From Cronobacter dublinensis subsp. dublinensis LMG 23823 (lineage in GTDB: Bacteria > Pseudomonadota > Gammaproteobacteria > Enterobacterales > Enterobacteriaceae): DNA of 64,000 nt. The notes beneath the pieces were generated by a model that did no database searches, was not told the origin of the DNA, and was given only the letters and a program-made list of their open reading frames with translations. The position numbers and the translations under genes were made by a program. Positions 1-7,517 of this stretch are shown piece by piece (position 1 is the first letter of the stretch; the number at the start of each line of letters is the position of its first letter). Where the stretch lies: contig NZ_CP012266.1 of assembly GCF_001277235.1 (NCBI RefSeq), positions 2,356,001 through 2,420,000 of the forward strand, in the 5' to 3' direction.

Positions 1-677
1 TTCGATGCGCTGGAAAGGAAAATCGAGGCGAAGAGGTAGTCGTTCCACGCCACCATGAAGCAATAGACAAACACCGACACCAGCCCGGACACCGCCAGCG
101 GTACGGTGATGCGAAAAATAATTTGCAGGCGGTTTAAGCCGTCCATCATCGCCGCCTCTTCGATTTCATCGGGGATCGTGTCGAAGTAGCTTTTCAGCAT
201 GAATACGGCGGTCGGCAGCGTCTGGGTCACCATCGTCACGATAATCGCGAGCTGGGTGTCGTAGAGGCCAAGTGCTGTGATGATTTTGAACAGCGGCACC
301 ACCAGTAAAATGCCGGAGAACATATACACCGTGTAGAAGCTGGCGTTGATGGTCATCCGGCCGGTAAAGCGCAGCCTGGAGAGCGCATACGCGCCGAGAA
401 TGCCGATAAACACCGCAATGCCCGAAGAGATAACCGACACCACCAGGCTGTTGCGAAAATAGGTGACGAACGGAAAGATCAGCGGGTTAAAAATGTCGAC
501 GTAGTGCTCAAGCGTCCAGTGCTGCGGCAGCAGCGTCGGATGCAGCGAAATCGCCTCTTTGGGGCTTTTGAACGAGGTCATTAGCATCACAAAGAAAGGA
601 AGCAGCGTTGTCACCAGAAATAGCGCCAGCCCGAGATAAAACCCGGCGCGCCGTGCCAGACGTTTATTTGTTGCCAT
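1..677 (-). CDS. ycjP: Sugar ABC transporter permease, YcjP-like (3' end cut by window edge)
   Basis: Inner-membrane permease of a carbohydrate ABC importer of the MalG/YcjP class. The 225 visible codons begin MATNKRLARR and contain several hydrophobic segments. The coupling-loop (EAA-type) region, which contacts the ATPase, is seen as EEAAMMDGLNRLQIIFRITVP, followed by WNDYLFA, typical of MalG-like permeases. The start at 677 overlaps the end of the upstream permease gene by 14 bases, so the two are translationally coupled. The frame runs off the left edge, so the last residues are missing. The symbol rests on its position after ycjMNO homologues. In E. coli this operon handles a glucose-containing disaccharide, and the substrate here is inferred from YcjM only. 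Confidence 0.88.
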   Translation of the reverse strand, partial: MATNKRLARRAGFYLGLALFLVTTLLPFFVMLMTSFKSPKEAISLHPTLLPQHWTLEHYVDIFNPLIFPFVTYFRNSLVVSVISSGIAVFIGILGAYALSRLRFTGRMTINASFYTVYMFSGILLVVPLFKIITALGLYDTQLAIIVTMVTQTLPTAVFMLKSYFDTIPDEIEEAAMMDGLNRLQIIFRITVPLAVSGLVSVFVYCFMVAWNDYLFASIFLSSAS

Positions 678-1545
678 GGAGATTCACCCGTTTTCTGGTA
701 AGGAGGATCACGGCGAAAATGATGATGAACAGCACCACGGAGATCGCCGCCGCTTTGCCGAGATCATTGAATGCAAAGGCCGTTTTGTAGAGATACACCC
801 CGAGGATATCGACCTTAGTGGTGAGCAGATAAACATCGGCGAACATGTAGAACATCCAGATGGTGCGCAGGGTCACGACCGTCGCCAACACGGGCATGAT
901 GGCGGGCAGCGTCACAATGCGAAACCGCTGCCAGGCGCTGGCGCCGTCCATTTCCGCCGCCTCGTAGAGCGATTTGTCGATGGTCTGCAAAATCGCCAGA
1001 AACGAGATAAATGCGTAAGGGAAATAACGCCAGATAGCGAACAGCACCACCAGCGCGAAACTGCTGGCGGGGTTGTCGAACCACAGCGGCGCGTGCTGCC
1101 AGAGGTGCAGCAGATCCCCTGCCACCCAGTTCACGATGCCGTAGCCGTTGTTAAACATATATTTCCACGCGAACACCAGCGAGATTGACGGCGTGACATA
1201 CGAGAGGATCACCAGCGAGCGCGCGGTTTTGCGAAACCGGAACTCGCGATTAAAGAAAATGGCGACCGCCAGCCCCAGCACGGTGCTCCCGCCCACCACC
1301 AGCGCCGTGTACCAGAAGGTCGTCCACAGCGAGTGCCAGAAACCCGGATCGGTCAGGATGTTGCGGTAGTTCTCAAGACCGGTGAACTGCGACGGCAGTC
1401 GCGGGTTCAGCGGCAAGCGTAAAAAGCTAATGTCGATATTCGACAGCATCGGCCAGGCCACCAGGCCGCCCAGCAACAGCAGGCTGGGGGCCAGGAGCAG
1501 CATGGCGAATGGCAGGTCAGATCGACCGGAAGTTAAGGTCTTCAT
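664..1545 (-). CDS. ycjO: Sugar ABC transporter permease, YcjO-like
   Basis: 293-residue partner permease of the MalF/UgpA class. It has an N-terminal membrane segment (about residues 12-35), then further segments, and an EAA loop seen as YEAAEMDGASAWQRFRIVTLP around residues 195-215. It would form a heterodimer with the YcjP-like protein in the inner membrane. It lies 23 bases downstream of the binding-protein gene and overlaps the next permease gene by 14 bases, so it belongs to the same operon. Length and order match E. coli ycjO. No ATPase gene is visible, because the operon continues past the window edge. Confidence 0.9.
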   Translation of the reverse strand: MKTLTSGRSDLPFAMLLLAPSLLLLGGLVAWPMLSNIDISFLRLPLNPRLPSQFTGLENYRNILTDPGFWHSLWTTFWYTALVVGGSTVLGLAVAIFFNREFRFRKTARSLVILSYVTPSISLVFAWKYMFNNGYGIVNWVAGDLLHLWQHAPLWFDNPASSFALVVLFAIWRYFPYAFISFLAILQTIDKSLYEAAEMDGASAWQRFRIVTLPAIMPVLATVVTLRTIWMFYMFADVYLLTTKVDILGVYLYKTAFAFNDLGKAAAISVVLFIIIFAVILLTRKRVNLHGNK

Positions 1546-1568
1546 GCGCGTCCTTTCCTGAAGCGGGG

Positions 1569-2861
1569 TTACGGTCTGGCGACCAGTTCATCCAGGCGTT
1601 TTTGCCCAAGCGTCAGCGCCGCTTCCGGCGATTTACCGCCGACCGTCACGCTGTTGACCATCTCGTTGATAACGCCGGAGCCGGTCACGTCCCCCATGCG
1701 GGTAAAGTTTTTATCGCCGACCGAGCCGAAGATCTGCACGTTGGGATACTGCGCGATAAGCTCGCGGGTGAGTCCGCCGAACGCTTTAATGACGGGGTTT
1801 TGCTGATAGGCCGGCGTGTCGACAACGGCTTTATTCACCGGCAGCGCCGCGCCCGGCGACATCAGCACCCAGTCGGCGGCGTTTTCCGCCTGTTCCATAA
1901 AGACCACGAATTTTTTCGCCGCCGCGGTTTCTTCTTCACGCTGCCCGGCAGTGATGGTGAGCGAGGTCAGCATGCCGTAGGCGGCGGCGGATTTTTTGGT
2001 CGGCACGACAAAGCCGAGATCCTGCGGGTCGCCCTCTTTAAACACGGCCGGCAGAATGTAGGTGGAGTAGATAGCCATCGGCGCGGTGCCGTTCATAAAG
2101 GCGTCTTTGATTTCCATGACGTCGCTGGAGCCGGGCATGGAGAGCGCGGCAAGCTCGCGGTAATACTCCAGCGCCTCGCGCATTTCTGGCGTGTTGAGCG
2201 TGATGTTGCCGCGGGCGTCGAAGGCGTTAGCGCCGTTGGAGAGCGCAAACTGCGAGAAAGCCTGTTCGGTCATCACGCTTTCGGCAGTCGGCAGCGCGAT
2301 GCCATATTTTTTCTCGGAGGGTTTATTGAGCAGCGTTGCGGCATTCAGCAGCGACTGCCAGTCCTGCGGCGCGCCCAGCCCCGCCTGCGCCAGACGCGAT
2401 TTGCGATACCAGACGCCGCCAAGCCAGGCGCTGATCGGCACGCCCGTCCAGGCGGTGCCATCCTCGGTACGCACGATGCGCAGAACGCCGTCAAAGAACT
2501 GTTGTTCGCCCACCTGGGCCACCGCGGCCTTAATGGCGTCGCGATCCAGCAGTTGCTCTTTGTCCATCACTTTGGCGTAGTCGTGGCTGATTTCAATCAC
2601 CTCCGGCAGCGCGCCGGACCGGGCGAGCGTGGTCACTTTGGTGTTATAGGCGTCCTCTTCCACCGGCACCTGTTTCACGGTGATATCCGGGTTAGCCTTT
2701 TCAAAGCGGGCGATGAGCTGCGTAATGACCGCCTGACGCTCCTGCTCCACCGAGGAATGCATAAATTCGATGGTGACATGATCTTTTTTATCGTCGTTAC
2801 AGCCTGACATCAGGGCGCAGGCAACCAGTGCTAAAATCAGCACGCCAGTATTATTTCGCAT
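1569..2861 (-). CDS. ycjN: Extracytoplasmic sugar-binding lipoprotein, YcjN-like
   Basis: 430-residue solute-binding protein, family 1 (MalE-like). The N-terminus has a lipoprotein signal with the lipobox LMSGC (cysteine near residue 21), so it is probably anchored in the periplasm. The next part, VTIEFMHSS, is the usual first beta strand of sugar-binding proteins. It would deliver a glycoside to the YcjO/YcjP permease. It starts 12 bases after ycjM. The family and operon position are clear; the ligand cannot be read from sequence. Confidence 0.9.
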   Translation of the reverse strand: MRNNTGVLILALVACALMSGCNDDKKDHVTIEFMHSSVEQERQAVITQLIARFEKANPDITVKQVPVEEDAYNTKVTTLARSGALPEVIEISHDYAKVMDKEQLLDRDAIKAAVAQVGEQQFFDGVLRIVRTEDGTAWTGVPISAWLGGVWYRKSRLAQAGLGAPQDWQSLLNAATLLNKPSEKKYGIALPTAESVMTEQAFSQFALSNGANAFDARGNITLNTPEMREALEYYRELAALSMPGSSDVMEIKDAFMNGTAPMAIYSTYILPAVFKEGDPQDLGFVVPTKKSAAAYGMLTSLTITAGQREEETAAAKKFVVFMEQAENAADWVLMSPGAALPVNKAVVDTPAYQQNPVIKAFGGLTRELIAQYPNVQIFGSVGDKNFTRMGDVTGSGVINEMVNSVTVGGKSPEAALTLGQKRLDELVARP

Positions 2862-2873
2862 GTTTTAGTCCTT

Positions 2874-4589
2874 TCAGGCTTTGCTAAGCCACATTGCTTG
2901 CCAGGGGGCGAGCGTGAGCGTTCCATTCGCGGGCGTCACGCCAGAAATTAATTCACGCTGGCCGCGCGCGTCATAAGAAATACTTTGCGACACCTCACTG
3001 AAATTAAACAGCGCGGTAATTTTCATGCCGCTTTGCGCGGTGCGAATAATTTCCAGCACGCTGTTATTAATACAGCGTGCGGCAAAAGCGCTGTCAGGAT
3101 GAAATGCGGCGTACTGACGGCGCAGCGTAATTAATTCGCCGAGCCGCTTCCAGGTGTCGTGGCGTAAATTCCCTGCACGCTGTAACGCGTCGGTCATTTC
3201 CGTCTCAGTATATTTCTGACGGTTAATCGCGCGGTTATAACCAAGACGCGCCACACCCTCTTCATCATTACGCGAGCCCAGGATGCTTTGAATATAAATC
3301 GCCGGCACGCCGGGGAACGTTAATAGCAGCGCGTGGGCAAGCAGGAAGCGCGCCAGGCGCTCTGCGTCGCTGTCACTGCGAGCGCTGAGTGCGTCCATAT
3401 AAGTGACGTTGATTTCATACGGACTGCGGCTGCCGTCAGGGTTGTTTTTCCAGTTCACCCGCGCGCCCTCGGCCTGCAGGGCATCGACCAGGCTCAGGAT
3501 CTCAGCTTCCGGCAGGATGCCGCGCAGCGGGTTCAGCCCGATGCCGTCATGGGAGGCCAGGAAATTAAACCAGGTGGTTTCGCCAGCCCGGGCGTCGCAC
3601 AACCCCTGGGCCCACTGGCAGAGCGCGAGGGCGTTGCGGGTATGAATGGCGTGCAGCACCAGCGGCGGCAGCGGGAACTGGTAGACCATCTGCGCCTCGT
3701 CATGGCCGTTGCCGAGGTACGCGATGTTGTCCCTATGGGGCACGTTGGTTTCGGTAATGATGACGGTGCCCGGCGCGACCGCATCGGCGATGGCGCGAAA
3801 GAGCTTCACTAACAGATGTGTTTTTTCCAGATGGATGCAGGACGTTCCAGGTTTTTTCCACATAAACCCGACCGCATCGAGCCGGACATACTGTGCGCCT
3901 TCGCGCAGGTAGTGCAGCAAAACCTCGACCATCGCCAGCAGTACGTCGGGGCTTGCGAAATTAAGGTCAATCTGATCTTCGCTAAAGGTCGTCCAGAGAT
4001 GCCGCACCTCGCCGTTTTTCAGCGTAAACGGCGTTAATAACGGCAGCGCGCGCGGTCGGGTGACGGCAGATAAATCGGTCGCCGGATCCATCGCGATAAA
4101 GAAATCCTCAAAACCTGGCTGCTGCGCGAGGTAGTTCGCAAACCAGTCGCTTTTGACCGAAATATGGTTGCAGACAAAATCAAACATCAGCCGTGCGTCG
4201 CGGTTAAGCCGGGCGATGTCGCGCCAGTCGCCGCACTGCGGGTCGACGCGGTGATAATCCACCACGGAAAACCCGTCGTCAGACGACCACGGATAGAACG
4301 GCAGCAGATGAATATGCGAGAAAAGCGGTTTCAGCCAGGCTTCAAAAAAACGCTGAAAGGTTGCGAGGCGTTTTTCACCCGGCGCGCTGAACTGATCGGC
4401 ATAGGTAATTAATACCACGTCCGTTTCATCCCACCCTTTTTTACGCGGCGTGGTTATTTCGCTGCGCGTTTGCGAAATACCTTTTTCAAGCGCCTTAAAA
4501 TGTGAAGGTTTAAAATAATCGCCATAAATTTGCGTAATTAAATTGCGAATAACATCCATATTTATGGCGGGCATTGTTATTTCATCCAT
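2874..4589 (-). CDS. ycjM: GH13 glycoside phosphorylase (glucosylglycerate/sucrose phosphorylase family), YcjM-like
   Basis: 571-residue cytoplasmic GH13 subfamily 18 enzyme. It splits a glucoside with phosphate to give glucose 1-phosphate. Visible landmarks are the nucleophile segment RLDAVGFMWKKPG (Asp at the start of the fourth conserved region), the acid/base segment IITETNVPH, and LASHDGIGLNPLRG. E. coli YcjM acts on glucosylglycerate, and that is the best guess here; sucrose is the alternative. I chose the ATG at 4589 because AGGAG lies eight bases before it. A GTG three codons upstream is in frame but overlaps that ribosome site. It is the first gene of the operon, behind a TTGACA-type promoter and a palindromic operator. 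Confidence 0.87.
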   Translation of the reverse strand: MDEITMPAINMDVIRNLITQIYGDYFKPSHFKALEKGISQTRSEITTPRKKGWDETDVVLITYADQFSAPGEKRLATFQRFFEAWLKPLFSHIHLLPFYPWSSDDGFSVVDYHRVDPQCGDWRDIARLNRDARLMFDFVCNHISVKSDWFANYLAQQPGFEDFFIAMDPATDLSAVTRPRALPLLTPFTLKNGEVRHLWTTFSEDQIDLNFASPDVLLAMVEVLLHYLREGAQYVRLDAVGFMWKKPGTSCIHLEKTHLLVKLFRAIADAVAPGTVIITETNVPHRDNIAYLGNGHDEAQMVYQFPLPPLVLHAIHTRNALALCQWAQGLCDARAGETTWFNFLASHDGIGLNPLRGILPEAEILSLVDALQAEGARVNWKNNPDGSRSPYEINVTYMDALSARSDSDAERLARFLLAHALLLTFPGVPAIYIQSILGSRNDEEGVARLGYNRAINRQKYTETEMTDALQRAGNLRHDTWKRLGELITLRRQYAAFHPDSAFAARCINNSVLEIIRTAQSGMKITALFNFSEVSQSISYDARGQRELISGVTPANGTLTLAPWQAMWLSKA

Positions 4590-4604
4590 TGATAACACTC
4601 CTCA

Positions 4605-4618
4605 TGGTAGCGGTCCCA
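4605..4618 (-). promoter_or_regulatory. Putative LacI-family operator for ycjM operon
   Basis: The imperfect palindrome TGGTAGCGGTCCCA is centred on CG, as LacI-family operators are. It lies between the proposed -10 box and the ycjM start codon, where bound repressor would block initiation. In E. coli the operon is controlled by the LacI-type YcjW. That regulator gene is outside this window, so the link is inferred. Confidence 0.4.
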
Positions 4619-4625
4619 CGAAGAA

Positions 4626-4655
4626 AGGCTACTCCCGGAAATACAGGGGTGTCAA
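4626..4655 (-). promoter_or_regulatory. Candidate sigma-70 promoter of ycjM operon
   Basis: On the minus strand there is a perfect TTGACA (4650-4655), an 18-base spacer and TAGCCT (4626-4631). The start site would fall just before the TGG...CCA palindrome. A second palindrome, GTTTCCGGAAAC at 4690-4701, lies upstream and could be a further regulator site. Confidence 0.5.
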
Positions 4656-4771
4656 CGCGCGAAAAGTTTGCTTTTAGGAATTAAACTCGGTTTCCGGAAA
4701 CGGGCATGAGTAATTGTGAAGTAGCGCAAAAAATGCCAGAAATAAAATCCAGAAAAGGTATTCGGGGCGCG

Positions 4772-4805
4772 TAAAAAAGGCGACCTGCGGTCACCTTCTT
4801 TTTAG
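4772..4805 (-). terminator. Terminator after effector/immunity pair
   Basis: GGTGACC and GGTCGCC arms around a three-base loop, flanked by A-runs on one side and T-runs on the other. It works as an intrinsic terminator on the minus strand after the 4822-5160 gene. It may also act on transcripts from the other direction. Confidence 0.6.
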
Positions 4806-4821
4806 TCCGGGTGTTAACCCG

Positions 4822-5160
4822 TTATTCGGTTATTTCGCTTTTACTCACCAGGAAGACACTGACGCCGCTCACCGAGCACTCTTCGGCAGAAGCATCATTC
4901 TTCGTGATAAGTTCGTAGTGCTTGCCAGCTTTGTCCTGGAAGATAAAGCGATACACTTCTGTATAAATACCGTCTTTTTTCTTCTCGGCGGCGAGGAGCG
5001 TCTTGCTGGTTTTGGCCGTATCAAGCTGCGCAATGTCGACGATTTTCTCATTCTTCAGCCAGACCTGCGCCATGTTCATCGGCCAGGAAGCGCAGTCAGG
5101 GGCGGCGGCCAGCACGGACAGCGGGCAACAGGCGATCAGGGCCATCATTAACTTTTTCAT
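4822..5160 (-). CDS. Putative periplasmic immunity protein (Tldi1-like)
   Basis: 112-residue exported protein. Residues 1-19 (MKKLMMALIACCPLSVLAAA) form a signal peptide. The mature part has two cysteines (DCASWP and EECSV) that could form a disulfide. I place the start at 5160, where GGAGG stands ahead of the ATG. The longer frame to 5232 lies inside the upstream gene and would lose the signal peptide. Its start overlaps the stop of the Tlde1-like effector gene (ATGA arrangement), so the two are made together. An exported small protein coupled to a peptidoglycan-targeting toxin fits an immunity protein, and the NDAS..ECSVS segment resembles what I recall of the Salmonella Tldi1 family. Function is inferred from pairing and location. 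Confidence 0.6.
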   Translation of the reverse strand: MKKLMMALIACCPLSVLAAAPDCASWPMNMAQVWLKNEKIVDIAQLDTAKTSKTLLAAEKKKDGIYTEVYRFIFQDKAGKHYELITKNDASAEECSVSGVSVFLVSKSEITE

Positions 5161-5522
5161 TGCACAACCTCCAGGTGGCGATCGCCACTGCTCCAGATAG
5201 CATGTCGAACATTCAGCGGCATAATGATACAACCGTTTGACGCCTCGCCGGGATGCGCGGTGCTGTCGCCATGGATCAGAAAGCCCGAACGACCAAACAT
5301 ATGATTACTCGCGGCAGGCGTGAGACGCATTGAGTAATTCCCCGTATGAGGATGATGAAACGGCGCGCCAATGGTGTATTTGCCGCGCGGCAGCGGGCCG
5401 ATATCCGCGGTGCCCTGCAGGTTTGGCGCATTTTTACCTGCGTCTTTACCGGCGTATCCCGTTCCCATCAGCTTGCCATTACGAAACAACTTCCCACTGC
5501 TTTGATGATAAATCCAGGTCAT
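5157..5522 (-). CDS. Tlde1-like (DUF2778) L,D-transpeptidase-fold toxin, probable T6SS effector
   Basis: 121 residues, essentially only the catalytic domain. The signature HGD (residues 84-86) followed by SNGC (95-98) gives the His84/Cys98 pair of the L,D-transpeptidase/YkuD-like DUF2778 family. That family includes the Salmonella type VI effector Tlde1, which attacks peptidoglycan tetrapeptide stems in the periplasm. There is no signal peptide, as expected for a secreted effector that reaches the periplasm of a neighbour cell. It is coupled by a four-base overlap to a signal-peptide-bearing small protein, the expected immunity partner. No VgrG, Hcp or PAAR gene is nearby, so it would be an orphan effector. 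A housekeeping role cannot be excluded. Confidence 0.7.
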   Translation of the reverse strand: MTWIYHQSSGKLFRNGKLMGTGYAGKDAGKNAPNLQGTADIGPLPRGKYTIGAPFHHPHTGNYSMRLTPAASNHMFGRSGFLIHGDSTAHPGEASNGCIIMPLNVRHAIWSSGDRHLEVVQ

Positions 5523-5722
5523 ATTCCTTTTCCTGTTAAAGCCAATAGCGCAGGGATAGTAGTCGCTTAAGCGAAGCAGGAGAATTTCTATTAGTTTCTG
5601 TATGTTTAAGAATATGTCGGTCTATTCGGGCGTTACCGTGCGACGAGCGATGTCAGCAACCCTTACGCGGTAAGTGCGCCTGAGAAATGATACGGTCGCG
5701 GCGGGATCTAAAAGGGGAACGT

Positions 5723-5747
5723 AAAAAAGCCCGAGGGGCTCGGGCTA
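5723..5747 (-). terminator. psp operon terminator
   Basis: AGCCCGAG...CTCGGGCT hairpin followed by a run of T on the minus strand. The stem overlaps the stop codon of pspD, so pspD is the last gene of the operon here and there is no pspE. Confidence 0.75.
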
Positions 5748-5987
5748 TTTACGGGAGGGTTTATTGATATAGCGCGTCGAGACGCGGTTTGCGAGACGCT
5801 TCAGCAGCGGTTCAAGCGCAAACGCCAGCGCGATTTTCAGCGGACGGCGGGCGACGGATTTTATCGCCCAGCCTGCGACCCCTGCCGGGCCGTAACGCAG
5901 CGCGGTCATCAGCGCCAGCTTGCCGGCGAGCTTAAGGCCGGGCTTCGCGTGGCGGGAGACTCTCTGCCAGCGTGTGGTGGAATTCAT
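5745..5987 (-). CDS. pspD: Phage shock protein D
   Basis: 80-residue basic protein with a hydrophobic central part (KLALMTALRYGPAGVAGWAIK) and many arginines/lysines towards both ends. This matches PspD, a peripheral inner-membrane protein of the phage-shock response with no firmly known role. It follows pspC by 44 bases in the pspABCD operon. The operon ends here with a terminator that overlaps the stop codon. In E. coli a rhodanese gene, pspE, would come next. Confidence 0.85.
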   Translation of the reverse strand: MNSTTRWQRVSRHAKPGLKLAGKLALMTALRYGPAGVAGWAIKSVARRPLKIALAFALEPLLKRLANRVSTRYINKPSRK

Positions 5988-6031
5988 GGCGACTCCTTTA
6001 AAACCGGGGGCACGGCCCCCTGATAACCTGA

Positions 6032-6388
6032 TTATAGCTGGCGGAACCGGCTGCGCAGCGAGAAGGCGTCCGAGGTGACATAACGCTCCATCGCTCTTAA
6101 GCGCTGTTCGCCTGCGGCAAGTTCGGCATCCACCGCATTCAGCAGTTCGCTACTGGTCGGCGTCGCCTCCCCTTCCTGCGTCTCATCCAGCGGGTCGAGC
6201 GCGAAGGTCAGCACGATATAGGCGACGATAGTGATAAAAAAGAGCCCGAAGAGCATCGACAGTACGGTTATCAGTCGCACCAGCTTGACCGGCACGTCGA
6301 GATAGTGCGCGATACCGGCGCACACGCCTTTGACCATACCTTCGCGGGGCAGGCGCCCCAGTTTTTTGCCGCTAAACGTCCGCGTCAT
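6032..6388 (-). CDS. pspC: Phage shock protein C, envelope stress sensor
   Basis: 118 residues. The PspC domain (KLGRLPREGMVKGVCAGIAHYL) occupies the N-terminal 35 residues. One strongly hydrophobic membrane segment follows at about 40-65 (LITVLSMLFGLFFITIVAYIVL), then an acidic cytosolic or periplasmic tail. With PspB it senses inner-membrane damage and draws PspA away from the activator PspF. Its start codon overlaps the pspB stop (TAATG), so translation is coupled. Confidence 0.95.
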   Translation of the reverse strand: MTRTFSGKKLGRLPREGMVKGVCAGIAHYLDVPVKLVRLITVLSMLFGLFFITIVAYIVLTFALDPLDETQEGEATPTSSELLNAVDAELAAGEQRLRAMERYVTSDAFSLRSRFRQL

Positions 6389-6612
6389 TATTGGTTTCTC
6401 CAGTTCGGGTGCTCGGCATCGAGAATTTGCTCCAGCGCGCGAATACGCTCGCGCATGTGCTGAGCCTCTTCATTTAATTGCGCCAGACGCTGCTGCTCGC
6501 TTTGCGACAGCGCGTCGCGCCCGGATCGGTTGCTGTAATGCAGCCAGAGCCAGACCGGCAGCACGAAGAGCACAAACAGCGTTAACGGAATAGCCAGAAA
6601 AAGTGCACTCAT
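6388..6612 (-). CDS. pspB: Phage shock protein B
   Basis: 74 residues. An N-terminal membrane helix (residues 3-26) is followed by a charged coiled-coil region with leucines at regular spacing (residues 38-66). PspB cooperates with PspC in the inner membrane as positive effector of the phage-shock response. It lies 65 bases after pspA and overlaps pspC by one base. Confidence 0.95.
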   Translation of the reverse strand: MSALFLAIPLTLFVLFVLPVWLWLHYSNRSGRDALSQSEQQRLAQLNEEAQHMRERIRALEQILDAEHPNWRNQ

Positions 6613-6677
6613 GGGTTCTCCTTACGGGTGAATATTGCGACGGCCATCGCCGCCGCGCTCCTTGTCAACGCAGGCGT

Positions 6678-7349
6678 TTACTCGCCGTCGCGCTGCTGCA
6701 CTTTCGCTTTCAGAGCCGCCAGCTGCACGCTGATGTCGTCATCGGCTTTCAGTTCGGCGAACTGCTGATCCAGCGATTTTTGCTTGCCGAAGCCGTGGCT
6801 TTCCGCTTCGGCTTCCATCTGGTCGATACGGCGCTCAAACGATTCGAAACGCGCCATCGCCTCGTCGATTTTGCCGCTGTCGAGCTGACGGCGCACATCG
6901 CGTGAAGACGACGCCGCCTGGTGGCGCAGGGTCAGCGCCTGCTGACGTGCGCGGGTTTCGCTGAGTTTATTCTCAAGCTCGCCGATTTCCTGCTTCATGC
7001 GCGCCAGGGTTTCATCCATCTGGGTCGCTTCTTCTTCCAGCGTGCGGATGATGTCGGTCAGCTTCTGTTTTTCGATAAGCGCGGCGCGGGCCAGATCGTC
7101 TTTCTCTTTACGCAGCGCCAGCTCGGCTTTCTCCTGCCATTCGGCCTGCTGCGCGTTCGCCTGCTCGATGCGACGGGCTATCTGTTTCTTTTCAGCCAGC
7201 GCGCGAGCGGAGGTGGAGCGCACTTCTACCAGCGTATCTTCCATCTCCTGAATCATCAGACGGACCAGTTTTTGCGGATCTTCAGCCTTCTCCAGCAGGG
7301 AGTTGATGTTGGCGTTCACGATGTCGGCAAAACGAGAAAAAATACCCAT
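6678..7349 (-). CDS. pspA: Phage shock protein A (IM30 family)
   Basis: 223 residues, almost entirely alpha-helical coiled coil rich in Glu, Gln, Arg and Ala. The amphipathic N-terminus MGIFSRFADIVNANINSLLEKAEDP is the membrane-binding helix of PspA/IM30. At rest PspA binds and inhibits the PspF ATPase; under stress it oligomerises on damaged inner membrane and preserves the proton-motive force. It is the first gene of the operon and is preceded by a clear sigma-54 promoter. Length equals that of the E. coli protein to within a residue. Confidence 0.97.
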   Translation of the reverse strand: MGIFSRFADIVNANINSLLEKAEDPQKLVRLMIQEMEDTLVEVRSTSARALAEKKQIARRIEQANAQQAEWQEKAELALRKEKDDLARAALIEKQKLTDIIRTLEEEATQMDETLARMKQEIGELENKLSETRARQQALTLRHQAASSSRDVRRQLDSGKIDEAMARFESFERRIDQMEAEAESHGFGKQKSLDQQFAELKADDDISVQLAALKAKVQQRDGE

Positions 7350-7399
7350 AATTTCATCCTCTACATGGTAAGACGGGCTAAGCCCTTGCTGTATGGCTT

Positions 7400-7418
7400 A
7401 ATACAAATGGCGTGCCAA
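7400..7418 (-). promoter_or_regulatory. Sigma-54 promoter of pspABCD
   Basis: The minus strand reads TTGGCACGCCATTTGTATT, with GG of the -24 element and the -12 TTG..T element at the spacing expected for RpoN. It is nearly the same as the known E. coli psp promoter. It lies 50-70 bases before the pspA start, and PspF, encoded divergently, is its activator. The region 7419-7500 should carry the PspF upstream sites and IHF site. Confidence 0.88.
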
Positions 7419-7517
7419 CTTTTTATTTAATTGATTTTATTAGATTAATGAAAATTGTACCGTTGCGCCCATCCAGGCTAAAGTAGTGATATACGCTACT
7501 AAGTGGTGAATTTCATC

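Noticed and set aside
1509..2807. 432-codon frame on the plus strand opposite ycjN
   Set aside because: It is antisense to a clearly recognised binding-protein gene; His/Arg/Gly-rich composition is typical of shadow frames in GC-rich DNA.
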